DNA of 64,000 nucleotides from SB11 sp964584305 (GTDB lineage: Bacteria > Bacteroidota > Bacteroidia > UBA8524): NCBI GenBank assembly GCA_964584305.1, contig CAZOZL010000001.1, forward strand, positions 124,001 through 188,000. The letters run 5' to 3'. Of this stretch, positions 31,060 to 39,848 are shown in pieces; positions within the stretch are counted from its first letter, which is position 1, and the number at the start of each line of letters is the position of its first letter. The notes under the pieces were generated by a model. That model was not told the origin of the DNA and made no database searches. It saw only the letters and a list, made by a program, of their open reading frames with translations. The translations under genes and the position numbers were made by a program.

Positions 31060-31761
31060 ATGAACAAACTATACTGTGCCTTTTTTGTTTTAATAGTACT
31101 TGTTTCTTGTGCAGGCACAAAATTCACCTCGTCCAGTTTTGATGCAAAAACAAGCCAGCACAAGCAAATAGCGATACTTCCTTTTAGGGTAGTATATACA
31201 GGGAAAGTGCCAAAAAAATTGACCCCAAATGATATTGAAAAACTACGGTATGCCGAGGCGGCTGCTTTTCAAAAAAGTTTATACACTCGTATTATACGCC
31301 AATCAGGCACAAACAAAAAAGATATAAAAATAGAAATACAGTCCATCGAAAAAACAAACCAATTGCTAAAGGAAGAAGGCTTGCAGTATTTGGTATTAGA
31401 CACAACAATGTCGCAGGAATTGTGTAAAAAATTAGGCGTTGATGCTGTGGTATATGCCAGTGTAGAGAAAGAACGTTTTTTGGCAAACTTAGAACCCTTT
31501 GGGCTTGCAATAGCGCAAGATGTTTTGGACAGGCTTAACTGGGGCAACTCTGATTTAAATGATAATTTGCCTCAAATACCTGGTAATGCCTCAAGAACAT
31601 ACCGTATAAAAACCGACTGCCTGCTAAAAAACGGTGTTGATGGCGCACTACTTTGGAAATACGCTATAAACATTAATGCCGACTGGAAACTGCCAGCAAA
31701 CGAAGTGATAGAAAGTGTTGCGAGCAAATTTTCAAAACATTTTCCCTACCGTAATCCCTAA
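31060..31761 (+). CDS. Lipoprotein of unknown function
   Basis: 233 residues. The N-terminus ends in the lipobox VLVSC (Cys about 17). The mature start IAILPFRVVYTGKVP and the segment ELCKKLGVDAVVYASVEKE resemble the fold of lipoproteins that assemble or sense at the outer membrane (CsgG/LpoB-like, with a strand IAILPF and a later DAVV strand), but similarity is too weak to name it. It stands alone between tsaE and a repeat-filled gap. Confidence 0.6.
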   Translation: MNKLYCAFFVLIVLVSCAGTKFTSSSFDAKTSQHKQIAILPFRVVYTGKVPKKLTPNDIEKLRYAEAAAFQKSLYTRIIRQSGTNKKDIKIEIQSIEKTNQLLKEEGLQYLVLDTTMSQELCKKLGVDAVVYASVEKERFLANLEPFGLAIAQDVLDRLNWGNSDLNDNLPQIPGNASRTYRIKTDCLLKNGVDGALLWKYAININADWKLPANEVIESVASKFSKHFPYRNP

Positions 31762-31829
31762 TCCGGCATTACGAGATAGCCTTCTTAGGTTAGCGTGGCA
31801 ATCTGTGTAGTTTTACACTTCTCTTAATT

Positions 31830-31990
31830 CCTCCTTTGCCTCCTCACAAAGCACTGCAAGGAGGGAAACAGCCGCACGGGCTAAGTGAGATACCTCACTA
31901 AACAAATAGGCATTCATGCCTATTGTATTCATAAAGGTCTCGCTAAGGTTATAAATTGCGGCGGGTTTCAACCTGCTGCAAGAAAACCTT
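31830..31990 (+). repeat. Repeat block: family C (CCTCCTTG/CAAGGAGG) plus family B copy
   Basis: Positions 31830-31900 hold cctcctttgcctcctc, gcaaggagggaaacagccg and gcacgggctaa, a type seen again with changes at 39700-39770, 49270-49310 and inverted at 61920-62000. Positions 31905-31990 hold the family B element with AATAGGCATTCATGCCTATT and CGGGTTTCAACCTGCTGCAA. No gene is present between 31762 and 32123 apart from the promoter region of ald (TATCTTTA at 32091, one mismatch to TAnnTTTG). Confidence 0.6.
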
Positions 31991-32123
31991 TTTAAATTGA
32001 TGAGCCCGTTCCGTTCATTCGGGTAAATTTGCGGTGAAAATAAATGTGAGTCTTTTTATATGTAATTCACGTTATCTATTTAAAATTTTGTATCTTTAAC
32101 AATAGCTTTTTACATCTACCCCA

Positions 32124-33353
32124 ATGTCTGATACTTCTAAATCTCCATTCCACGAGTTAGCCAAGCAGGCAACACAGCAGCCTCAAGAACAGTTGCTTGA
32201 GCTAAAAAAAGGCGATGAACGCTTGTTTATTGGCATACCCAAAGAAATAACTTACCAAGAAAACCGTGTTCCGTTAACACCCGTTGCGGTGGAGCTTTTG
32301 GTAAATAATGGGCACGAGATTATAATAGAGTCTAACAGTGGGAAAAATGCCAATTTTTTTGATAGAGATTATAGCGATGCAGGGGCGAAAATTGTGTACG
32401 ACAAAAAAGAAGTGTACAAAGCTGATATAATAATAAAGGTGGATCCGCCTACCAAAGAAGAAATAGCAATGATGAAAAAAGACCAGTTGCTTATTTCGGC
32501 GTTGCAAATCACTAATATATCAGCAACCTACCTAAAGCAGTTAGTACAAAAAAAAGTAACGGCAATAGGGTTTGAGTATATGAAAGACTCGCAAGGGGTG
32601 TTATCTGTTATTCAAACCATGAGCGAGATTGCGGGGAGTACATCGGTACTAATAGGGGCTGAATATTTAAGCAATACTGGAGGAGGAAAAGGAGAGCTTT
32701 TAGGGGGAATAGCAGGTATTCCGCCATCAGAAGTAGTGATTATAGGAGCGGGAACTGTGGGCGAGTATGCTGCGCGTGCCGCCATTGGTTTGGGTGCAAT
32801 TGTAAAAGTGTTTGATAATTCACCCGCTCGGTTACGTAGGCTACAAAACAATTTAGGGCAGCGGGTATATACTTCTATTATAGTGCCTAATATTGTGGCA
32901 AAAGCATTGCGAAGTGCTGATTTGGCAATTGGCTCGCTAAGGCACGAAGATGGACGAAGCCCCACCGTTGTGAGTGAAGAAATGGTGAGCAAAATGAAAC
33001 CTAATAGTGTAATAGTAGATATTAGCATAGACCATGGCGGTTGTTTTGAAACCAGCGAAGTAACCAACCACACCAACCCCATTTTTCGTAAGCACGATAT
33101 TATACACTACTGCGTACCCAATATAGCATCACGGGTTTCGCGCACAGCCAGTTATGCCCTTAGCAATATTCTTACCCCAATATTATTAGGCATTAGCGAA
33201 GCCAAAGGGCTACGCAACTACCTGCAATGGGATAATTTTGCTATGCGACACGGCATTTATATCTACAAAGGGATATTGGTAAAAAAATCATTAGGCAAAC
33301 GTTTTAAACTTGATGAAAAAGATATTGACCTTTTGATAGGAGCAAATTTTTAG
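32124..33353 (+). CDS. ald: Alanine dehydrogenase
   Basis: 409 residues. It interconverts alanine and pyruvate with NAD and ammonia. The N-terminal alanine dehydrogenase/PNT domain begins after a 35-residue extension: GIPKEITYQENRVPLTP, with the substrate Arg in ENR-V-P. The NAD loop is VVIIGAGTVGEYAARAAIGLG, only partly needed to identify the fold, and the SIDHGGCFETS and HYCVPNIASRVSRTAS motifs are characteristic. Bacteroidota versions are commonly about 400 residues, so the extension is normal. Confidence 0.94.
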   Translation: MSDTSKSPFHELAKQATQQPQEQLLELKKGDERLFIGIPKEITYQENRVPLTPVAVELLVNNGHEIIIESNSGKNANFFDRDYSDAGAKIVYDKKEVYKADIIIKVDPPTKEEIAMMKKDQLLISALQITNISATYLKQLVQKKVTAIGFEYMKDSQGVLSVIQTMSEIAGSTSVLIGAEYLSNTGGGKGELLGGIAGIPPSEVVIIGAGTVGEYAARAAIGLGAIVKVFDNSPARLRRLQNNLGQRVYTSIIVPNIVAKALRSADLAIGSLRHEDGRSPTVVSEEMVSKMKPNSVIVDISIDHGGCFETSEVTNHTNPIFRKHDIIHYCVPNIASRVSRTASYALSNILTPILLGISEAKGLRNYLQWDNFAMRHGIYIYKGILVKKSLGKRFKLDEKDIDLLIGANF

Positions 33354-33450
33354 CGGCAATAGTATTAGTTATTATTTTTTGTGCAGTATTCAGTAATTTG
33401 TATTTTAATATTGTTGCTATGCCTGTTTTCTTATCACCTTGGACTTGCAA

Positions 33451-33538
33451 TCCCCTTCCAAATTAACTATTTAGCACTACCCAATAAGTACCCTTCCCTC
33501 TTAAGGGGAAGCCAAATTGTGGTACAGGTAAAAATTGC
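33451..33538. repeat. Family A repeat, copy 4
   Basis: Left end TCCCCTTCCAAATTAAC, an insertion like that of copy 2, then gtacccttccctcttaag and gggaagccaaattgtgg. The palindrome has one base change. It runs directly into an inverted family B copy. The reading frame that can be drawn through both repeats (33381-33680) is not a gene. Confidence 0.6.
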
Positions 33539-33557
33539 CATTCGCGCTGTTCAGGCG

Positions 33558-33645
33558 TTTTCTTGCAGCAGGTTTCAACCTGCTGCAATTCATAACCTTA
33601 ACAAAAACTTTATGTATGGAATGGGCATTCATACCTATTCTGTCT
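33558..33645 (-). repeat. Family B repeat, inverted copy
   Basis: Reads ttcttgcagcaggtttc, aacctgctgcaattc, tatgtatggaatgggc and attcatacctattctgtc, the reverse complement of the copies at 28807 and 39509. The GCAGCAGGTT/AACCTGCTGC hairpin is perfect here with a 2-base loop. A family D fragment follows at 33660-33680. No gene lies between 33354 and 33754. Confidence 0.7.
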
Positions 33646-33741
33646 GCCCATCGCACCCAATACTAAAAGCCAATAGCTAAAAAAAGCTACATATTTAAAT
33701 GCCTATACAATCTTTACTGGTAAATGATACTTGCGAAATGT

Positions 33742-33749
33742 TACCTTTG
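33742..33749 (+). promoter_or_regulatory. -7 box TACCTTTG of rpe, leaderless arrangement
   Basis: Exact TAnnTTTG, followed by CTACT and then the rpe ATG. The predicted transcript has no 5' leader. Confidence 0.6.
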
Positions 33750-33754
33750 CTACT

Positions 33755-34411
33755 ATGAGTTTTAAGTTAGCTCCTTCTGTGTTATCGGCTGATTTTGGGA
33801 ATTTGCAGCGCGATATTGAAATGATAAACCGCAGCCAAGCCGATTGGTTTCATATAGATATTATGGACGGGGTATTTGTACCCAATATTTCTTTTGGTTT
33901 TCCTGTGGTAAAAACAATAAAAAAATATGCAACAAAACCGTTGGATGTTCATTTAATGATAACAAAAGCCGAGCGTTATGTCAAAGAATTTAAAGCTGCT
34001 GGGGCAGATATTTTAAGTGTACACTACGAAGATGCCACACACCTACACCGCACCATTTATGCTATAAAAGAGGAAGGTATGCAGGCGGGGATAGTACTTA
34101 ACCCACACACGCCTGTGAGCAGTTTAGAGGACATTATTACCGATGTTGATTTGGTATTGCTAATGAGTGTGAACCCAGGGTATGGTGGGCAAAAATTTAT
34201 TAAAAACACCTATACCAAAATCAGCGTCCTTAAAGATATGATGGAACGTAAAAATGCTAATGCTTTAATAGAAATTGATGGCGGGGTAAACCTTGACAAT
34301 ACTGCCGCACTAATAAAAGCAGGCGCAGATGTGTTGGTAGCAGGCAATGCCGTATTTAGCACACCCCACCCCGAAGAAACTATTGCAAAATTTAAAACCA
34401 TCACAATTTAA
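33755..34411 (+). CDS. rpe: Ribulose-phosphate 3-epimerase
   Basis: 218 residues from ATG 33755. It interconverts ribulose-5-phosphate and xylulose-5-phosphate in the pentose phosphate pathway. TIM-barrel motifs are all there: LAPSVLSADFGNL, WFHIDIMDGVFVPNISFG (metal His and Asp), DVHLMI, HYED, MSVNPGYGGQKF and EIDGGV. The frame is open a further 8 codons upstream, but that extension covers the -7 box and no family residues. Confidence 0.97.
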   Translation: MSFKLAPSVLSADFGNLQRDIEMINRSQADWFHIDIMDGVFVPNISFGFPVVKTIKKYATKPLDVHLMITKAERYVKEFKAAGADILSVHYEDATHLHRTIYAIKEEGMQAGIVLNPHTPVSSLEDIITDVDLVLLMSVNPGYGGQKFIKNTYTKISVLKDMMERKNANALIEIDGGVNLDNTAALIKAGADVLVAGNAVFSTPHPEETIAKFKTITI

Positions 34412-34441
34412 GCACACCATTCAACGTTTTGTAGCTTGTTT

Positions 34442-36901
34442 ATGCGCCACTCGTTTTTATTATTTCTTAGTCTTTTTAGTATCGGCTTATTTGCTCAAAC
34501 GGCAACAGTAGAGGGTTTTGTAAACGATAGCTTAGGCAACCCCGTAGGGGATGCTTCCATATCAATAAAGGGAGAAGACAAAGGCGTATTTACCACTCCC
34601 AATGGGTATTACTCGCTAAAAGTGGCAGCCAATAAAAAAATCACACTTATATATAGTTTTTTGGGGGCTAAACCTATTGTAAAAACCATAGGTCCACTTA
34701 ATGAGGGACAAAAATTAAAGGTGAATATAGCCCTAAAATTTAGGGCTATCACAGTAAAAGAAACTCAAATAGAGATTGAAAGAGACCGTGATAAAGCCAG
34801 CACCATAACCTTAAACCCCAAACTGGCAGGTATAATACCCAATGTATCGGGCAATTTTGAAAGCATTTTGCGTACCCTTCCGGGTGTATCTGCTAATAAT
34901 GAGTTGAGTTCTGCCTATAATGTTAGAGGTGGAAATTTTGATGAAAACTTAGTATATGTAAATGATATAGAAATTTACCGCCCACAACTGGTGCGAAGCG
35001 GGCAACAAGAAGGCTTAAGTTTTATAAACCCTGATATGGTAGAGAATGTACGCTTTTCTGCGGGAGGGTTTGAAGCTAAATATGGCGATAAACTTTCGAG
35101 TGTATTAGACGTACAATACCGCCGCCCTAAAAAGTTTGCCGCAGGGGCAAATCTCAACTTTTTAGGCGGAAGCGTATATGCCGAAGGAACGAGCAAAAAA
35201 AGTAGATTTTCGTGGCTCACTGGGGTAAGGGTGCGTAGCAATAGCTATATACTTAATAGCTTGGATGTACAAGGCGAGTACCGCCCATTTTTTGTTGATG
35301 CACAAGCCCTGCTCAATTATAATATTAGCGATAGGCTTAGTGTTAGCTATTTGGGCAACTACGCCCTAAATAGGTTTTTACTTATTCCGCAAACACAACA
35401 AACCTCGTTTGGTACGGTAACCAATGCCCTACAATTAACTGTATTTTTTGAGGGAAGTGAGCTAATGCGCTACCAAACTATTATGAATGGGCTTACCATT
35501 AATTTTGATGTTAATGATAATACCAATCTTAAACTTATAGGCTCGTATTTTAATAGCGGCGAGCGTGAATTTTTTACTACCGAAGGGGCTTACAGGTTAG
35601 ACCAACTGGATAATGAATTGGGCAGCGATAACTTTGGGCAAGCCCGTTTTAATAGAGGCGCAGGCTATTTTATAAACCATGCCCGTAACGAGTTGCAGGC
35701 TGATGTTGCAGCCGTAGCACACAAGGGAAGTCATATTACAAAGAACACCACTTTATATTGGGGTGTAAAATTTCAGAATGAAATAATTAACGATAGGCAA
35801 CGGGAGTGGTATTATGTTGACTCGGCAGATTTTGCCGTACCTTTTAATAGTGGCAACAACCTCTCACTTTTTAATTTTATTAGTGGTAGTGCAGCTTTGC
35901 AAAGTCAGCGATATACCGCTTATATACAAAACTCTAACACACTTATAGACTCTATAAAACTAAAGGTAACCTATGGCATCCGCAGCAACTATTGGTCGCT
36001 AAATCGGGAAAATGTTATTAGCCCTCGTTTTCAGCTATCCTTTCAGCCCAACAGGGCGTTTAATAAAAGGATAGCGCATGATTCTCTTAAAAAACGAGAT
36101 TGGGTTTTCCGTTTCGCATTTGGCTATTATTACCAACCCCCTTTTTATAGAGAACTGCGTGGACTGGATGGTAAAATAAATACCAATGTAAAAGCACAAC
36201 GCAGTATTCACTATGTTTTGGGAGGCGATATGAACTTTATTGCTTGGGGCAGGCCGTTTAAGTTTTATAGTGAGATATACTATAAACAAATGGATAACCT
36301 TGTACCCTACCAAATAGAAAATGTACGCATCCGTTATTTTGCCAACAATAACTCAAAAGGGCGTGCTTTTGGCTGGGATTCAAGAGTGAATGGCGAGTTT
36401 ATAGAGGGATTAGAGTCATGGTTTAGCCTTTCTATAATGAGCATAAAAGAAAACATAAACTATGTAGATGCACAAGGCGTGGATAGGGAATCAGGCTTTA
36501 TTCGCCGCCCTACTGACCAGCGTGTAAATATAGGCGTGTTATTTCAAGATGAGATTGAACGGTGGCCCCGTTACAAAATGCAATTAAACTTGGTATATGG
36601 CTCAAATCTACCTTTTTACTTAGATGGTGATAATCGTTTTAAAGAGGGGTTTAACCTTCCACCCTACCGCCGTATAGATATTGGTTTTTCAAGAGATATT
36701 ATTAATGAAAGCGACCCTCGCAAAACCAGAGTAAGCAGGTGGTTTAAATCGTTATTTTTTAGCGTTCAGGTGTTTAATCTTACTCAAGCCAATAATACTA
36801 TTTCTTTTATTTGGGTACGTGATGTAGAAGGCACTACCTATGGAGTGCCTAATTTTCTAACCAGCCGCCGCATAAATCTTAGCATAATTGCCAAGTTTTA
36901 A
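34442..36901 (+). CDS. TonB-dependent receptor with carboxypeptidase-like N-terminal domain
   Basis: 819 residues from ATG 34442. Signal peptide (SFLLFLSLFSIGLFAQ), then a CarboxypepD_reg-like beta sandwich (residues about 20-105, VEGFVNDSLGNPVGDASISI), a plug domain (about 130-230, with NVSGNFESILRTLPGVSANN and YNVRGGNFDENLVYVND), and an outer-membrane beta barrel to the C-terminal FLTSRRINLSIIAKF. No SusD partner follows, so it is probably not a SusCD glycan system; it may take up siderophore, cofactor or another ligand. It would be energised by ExbB/ExbD such as those at 4505-6854. Confidence 0.92.
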   Translation: MRHSFLLFLSLFSIGLFAQTATVEGFVNDSLGNPVGDASISIKGEDKGVFTTPNGYYSLKVAANKKITLIYSFLGAKPIVKTIGPLNEGQKLKVNIALKFRAITVKETQIEIERDRDKASTITLNPKLAGIIPNVSGNFESILRTLPGVSANNELSSAYNVRGGNFDENLVYVNDIEIYRPQLVRSGQQEGLSFINPDMVENVRFSAGGFEAKYGDKLSSVLDVQYRRPKKFAAGANLNFLGGSVYAEGTSKKSRFSWLTGVRVRSNSYILNSLDVQGEYRPFFVDAQALLNYNISDRLSVSYLGNYALNRFLLIPQTQQTSFGTVTNALQLTVFFEGSELMRYQTIMNGLTINFDVNDNTNLKLIGSYFNSGEREFFTTEGAYRLDQLDNELGSDNFGQARFNRGAGYFINHARNELQADVAAVAHKGSHITKNTTLYWGVKFQNEIINDRQREWYYVDSADFAVPFNSGNNLSLFNFISGSAALQSQRYTAYIQNSNTLIDSIKLKVTYGIRSNYWSLNRENVISPRFQLSFQPNRAFNKRIAHDSLKKRDWVFRFAFGYYYQPPFYRELRGLDGKINTNVKAQRSIHYVLGGDMNFIAWGRPFKFYSEIYYKQMDNLVPYQIENVRIRYFANNNSKGRAFGWDSRVNGEFIEGLESWFSLSIMSIKENINYVDAQGVDRESGFIRRPTDQRVNIGVLFQDEIERWPRYKMQLNLVYGSNLPFYLDGDNRFKEGFNLPPYRRIDIGFSRDIINESDPRKTRVSRWFKSLFFSVQVFNLTQANNTISFIWVRDVEGTTYGVPNFLTSRRINLSIIAKF

Positions 36902-37378
36902 TTTTTCTTATTTTTCGCTTGCTATTGCGCCTTAGCATAAGAAGACCGTTGCAAGGGTTGTATCTCTGTTAAAGGCTAAAAGCCTTATAATTAACATAGC
37001 AATAAGTTTCAACCTACTGCTTAGTAATGTAATTGTAACAAAATAACGTTTCTAAAACCCTATTTAATATGATTTGGGGCGATATATGTCAAATTTTAAA
37101 AATTTGACATATATAAGCTGTTGAACACAGGTTGACACAAGGCTTTCAGTCCTTTTTAATAATCCTTTTTACATTTTTTTTGTAAGCGCACCAACGTTTT
37201 TTAAAGTTATGTTATCTTATATAGAATAACTGTGTAGGTAATAGTGTAAATATTTTTATATGCATTGCAACCTTTCTTTCATGTATCAGTCAAAAAAATA
37301 GATTTTGGTAGTTTACTTTTTGGCAGCATTTTGGATATACAGTGGCTAACATAGTAAAAATAATAAAAATTAAAAATT
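36902..37378. other. Intergenic region with repeat fragments
   Basis: No gene seen. It holds a family D fragment (about 36967-36985), a family B fragment (gtttcaacctactgct, about 37003-37018), the inverted partner of the repeat at 404-436 (about 37058-37087) and a perfect 33-bp palindrome (listed separately). The last 180 bp is very AT-rich and should contain the promoter of the small membrane protein at 37379. Confidence 0.5.
37082..37114. repeat. Perfect 33-bp palindrome with GTCAAATTTT arms
   Basis: Arms ATATATGTCAAATTTT (37082-37097) and its exact reverse complement (37099-37114) are separated by one base. A 16-bp perfect palindrome of this AT content is unusual by chance. The core resembles the inverted repeat at 7395-7420. 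No T tract follows, so it is not a standard terminator. Protein binding or a repeat end is possible. Confidence 0.6.
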
Positions 37379-37624
37379 ATGAAAACAGTATTTTCAATAA
37401 CGATGCTATTAACATCGGGTTTGCTGTTTGCCCAAAATACCGTTGAGCAAGCAAGTATAGTTTCAAACTCGCCATTTACAGAACACCTAAAACAATTTAG
37501 TTGGCTATATATCACTGCTTTTGTGTTACTTATTGTAGTTTTTGCTGCTGTGTATTTTTTAGGTTGGGATAAGAAACTATTTAAAACACGCACAAAAGAT
37601 GATAGCCCACAGTTATTTATATAA
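37379..37624 (+). CDS. Small membrane protein with signal peptide
   Basis: 81 residues, not recognised. A signal peptide (MKTVFSITMLLTSGLLFAQ) is followed by a 25-residue extracytoplasmic stretch, one membrane helix (YITAFVLLIVVFAAVYFLG, residues about 46-65) and a charged cytoplasmic tail (DKKLFKTRTKDDS). It is a single gene with an AT-rich upstream region and its own strong terminator 38 bp downstream, so it seems to be an independent, possibly well-expressed unit. Confidence 0.65.
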   Translation: MKTVFSITMLLTSGLLFAQNTVEQASIVSNSPFTEHLKQFSWLYITAFVLLIVVFAAVYFLGWDKKLFKTRTKDDSPQLFI

Positions 37625-37661
37625 AATAGTAGATTAGTTTTTTTTAATAGATTTAGAGAGA

Positions 37662-37695
37662 AAGGCTCTGTGCAACTTGCACAGAGCCTTTTTTA
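37662..37695 (+). terminator. Intrinsic terminator after the 81-residue membrane protein
   Basis: A perfect 14-bp stem AAGGCTCTGTGCAA / TTGCACAGAGCCTT (37662-37675, 37677-37690) is followed by a T run. It lies upstream of the amidohydrolase start at 37728. Confidence 0.88.
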
Positions 37696-37727
37696 TTGAA
37701 CTAAAATTTGGTTTAGCTTTGAAGCGT

Positions 37728-39419
37728 ATGAAAAAAATTACCTACTTTTTAATTTCGGTAGTATTAGTTTCGGCTTGTGCAAACAAAACACCCAAGCAAC
37801 AGGCGGATAAACTACTATACAATGCCACATTTTATACAGTAAGCGATAGCCTTCCCACGGTACAAGCCATTATTATAAGTGGTGATAAAATTGTTGCCAC
37901 GGGTAAAAAAACCGAACTACTTAATCAGTATAAGGTAAAACAGGAGATAAACTTAAAGGGCAAGTTTGTTTACCCAGGGTTTATAGATGGACACGCCCAT
38001 TTTTATGGACTGGGGATGTTTGAGAGTAAAGCTAACCTTATGGGGAGCAAAAATTTTGACGAGTTGGTTGAACGGCTTAAAAAATTTGCTGAAGATAATA
38101 CAGAAACTTGGCTGCAAGGCAGAGGCTGGGATCAGAATATTTGGGAGGTGAAAGAGTTTCCTGATAAAGCAAAGCTGGACAAGCTATTCCCCAATATCCC
38201 TGTATTTTTAAAACGAATAGACGGACACGCAGCATTGGCGAACCAAAAGGCATTGGATATGGCAGGCATTACTAAAAAATCTTTTATTAGCGGCGGAAAA
38301 ATAATTTTGAAAGATGGAAAACTAACGGGAGTATTAGTAGATAATGCTGCCGACTCGGTAGAGCGTATTATACCCCAACCTACTGATGCACAAATAAAAT
38401 CGTATTTGCTTAAAGCTCAAGAAATATGCTTGCAAAATGGCTTAACATCTGTGGTTGATTGTGGATTAGAAAAACGCTATATAGACATTATTAAACAAAT
38501 GAGTGCTGCGGGCGAGTTAAAAATTCGCTTATATGTAATGATTAGTGCTTACCCACCCGAATTGGAGTACTATCTTAAAAATGGGAAAATAAAAACACCT
38601 ACACTAAATGTAAACTCTTTTAAGGTATATGGTGATGGGGCTTTAGGTTCACGGGGGGCGTGTTTAATACATCCCTACCACGATGCCCCCAATGAAAACG
38701 GTTTTTTACTACAAAGCCACCAAAAGTATAAAAATATTATAAAGCGAGTAGCAAATTCCGATTTTCAATTAAATGCCCATTGCATTGGCGACTCGGCAGT
38801 ACGTTTTATGTTAAACCAATACGGCAAAGCATTGGGAGAAAATAACAATCGCCGTTGGCGTATAGAACACGCACAAATTGTACATCATCCTGATGATGTA
38901 GCAAAGTTTGGCAAGTATAATATATTGCCCAGTATGCAGCCTACCCACGCCATATCTGATATGGATTGGGCGGATGAACGCATAGGAAACAAGCGTTTAA
39001 AAATGTCGTATGCTCTTAAAACCCTGATGCAGCAAAACGGGTTGGTAATTTTGGGTACAGACTTCCCCGTTGAGGGTGTGAGCCCATTAGCTACATTTGT
39101 AACCGCTGTACGCAGAATGAGTAAAGAACAAATAATGCTCTCTTCTGATACAAAAGTAATTCGCCCAAAAAAGGACAGTGGTATGGGCTTTCAGCCAGAA
39201 AATGCACTCACCCGTATAGAGGCTTTAAAAGGAATGACCATTTGGGCTGCCTATGGTAGTTTTGAGGAGGATGAAAAAGGAAGTATTGAAGTGGGCAAAT
39301 ATGCAGATTTCACTATTTTAGATAAAGATATTCTCACCGCAAAAGAACTACACAATATAAATATTTTACAAACTTGGATTGGGGGAAACATAGTTTTTAA
39401 TAATAAAACAAACCCGTAG
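37728..39419 (+). CDS. Amidohydrolase (YtcJ-like) lipoprotein
   Basis: 563 residues from ATG 37728. Lipobox VLVSAC near residue 17 predicts membrane anchoring. The amidohydrolase-3 metal site is visible: PGFIDGHAHFYGLG (first HxH), NAHCIGDSAVR, RIEHAQIVHHPDDVAKF and ILGTDFPVEGVSP (final Asp). The C-terminal KGSIEVGKYADFTILDKD closes the beta sandwich shared by the family. The substrate cannot be told from sequence. The frame is open 17 codons upstream across the terminator hairpin; that extension is rejected. Confidence 0.9.
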   Translation: MKKITYFLISVVLVSACANKTPKQQADKLLYNATFYTVSDSLPTVQAIIISGDKIVATGKKTELLNQYKVKQEINLKGKFVYPGFIDGHAHFYGLGMFESKANLMGSKNFDELVERLKKFAEDNTETWLQGRGWDQNIWEVKEFPDKAKLDKLFPNIPVFLKRIDGHAALANQKALDMAGITKKSFISGGKIILKDGKLTGVLVDNAADSVERIIPQPTDAQIKSYLLKAQEICLQNGLTSVVDCGLEKRYIDIIKQMSAAGELKIRLYVMISAYPPELEYYLKNGKIKTPTLNVNSFKVYGDGALGSRGACLIHPYHDAPNENGFLLQSHQKYKNIIKRVANSDFQLNAHCIGDSAVRFMLNQYGKALGENNNRRWRIEHAQIVHHPDDVAKFGKYNILPSMQPTHAISDMDWADERIGNKRLKMSYALKTLMQQNGLVILGTDFPVEGVSPLATFVTAVRRMSKEQIMLSSDTKVIRPKKDSGMGFQPENALTRIEALKGMTIWAAYGSFEEDEKGSIEVGKYADFTILDKDILTAKELHNINILQTWIGGNIVFNNKTNP

Positions 39420-39508
39420 TGAATTAGAATAAAAACGGTATAAACAACTGAATATTATAGTATTTATCACTATTGGCTTTTAGCCTTTAGTGCTGTGGGC
39501 AGTCCTGC

Positions 39509-39637
39509 TAAACTTGATTTAGCACCTATGTGGCTGCCATATTGAAAAAGACAGAATAGGCATAAATGCCCATTCCATATATAAAATTTTTGCTAAGGTT
39601 ATGAATTGCAGCAGGTTGAAACCTACTGCAAGAAAAC
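39509..39637 (+). repeat. Family B dispersed repeat, long copy
   Basis: Nearly the same as 28807-28935: aacttgatttagcacc, tatgtggctgcc, gacagaataggcataaatg, cccattccatatat, then aaggttatgaattgcagcag and gttgaaacctactgcaag. A family D piece precedes it (39470-39492) and family C sequence follows (39660-39775). Reading frames through this block continue into the glycosyltransferase but do not encode family sequence. Confidence 0.7.
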
Positions 39638-39848
39638 GGCTGAAAGGTGCGAATGGCAGTTTTACACCCCCTTCTCTCTCCCCGTCCGAACTGGCACGGG
39701 CGGACTCCTTGCCTTTCACAGGCTACCACAAGGGGGAAAACCGCCGCACAGGCTAAAGTTAAACCTCACCCAGTTTCATACTAATGACATTTTTGAAGAG
39801 ATAAGTTTTTTCATAATAAGTAAATACAAAAACCTTTACTTGCGGGTG

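Noticed and set aside
33381..33680. 99-residue frame after alanine dehydrogenase
   Set aside because: It runs through one family A and one family B repeat; equivalent translations appear at other repeat copies and no protein family is recognised.
34442..36901. SusC-type glycan transporter
   Set aside because: No SusD-like lipoprotein follows, and the protein is shorter than typical SusC; a general TonB receptor is the safer call.
39606..39848. Upstream extension of the glycosyltransferase gene
   Set aside because: The extension translates family B and C repeats; family similarity begins only at M39849.
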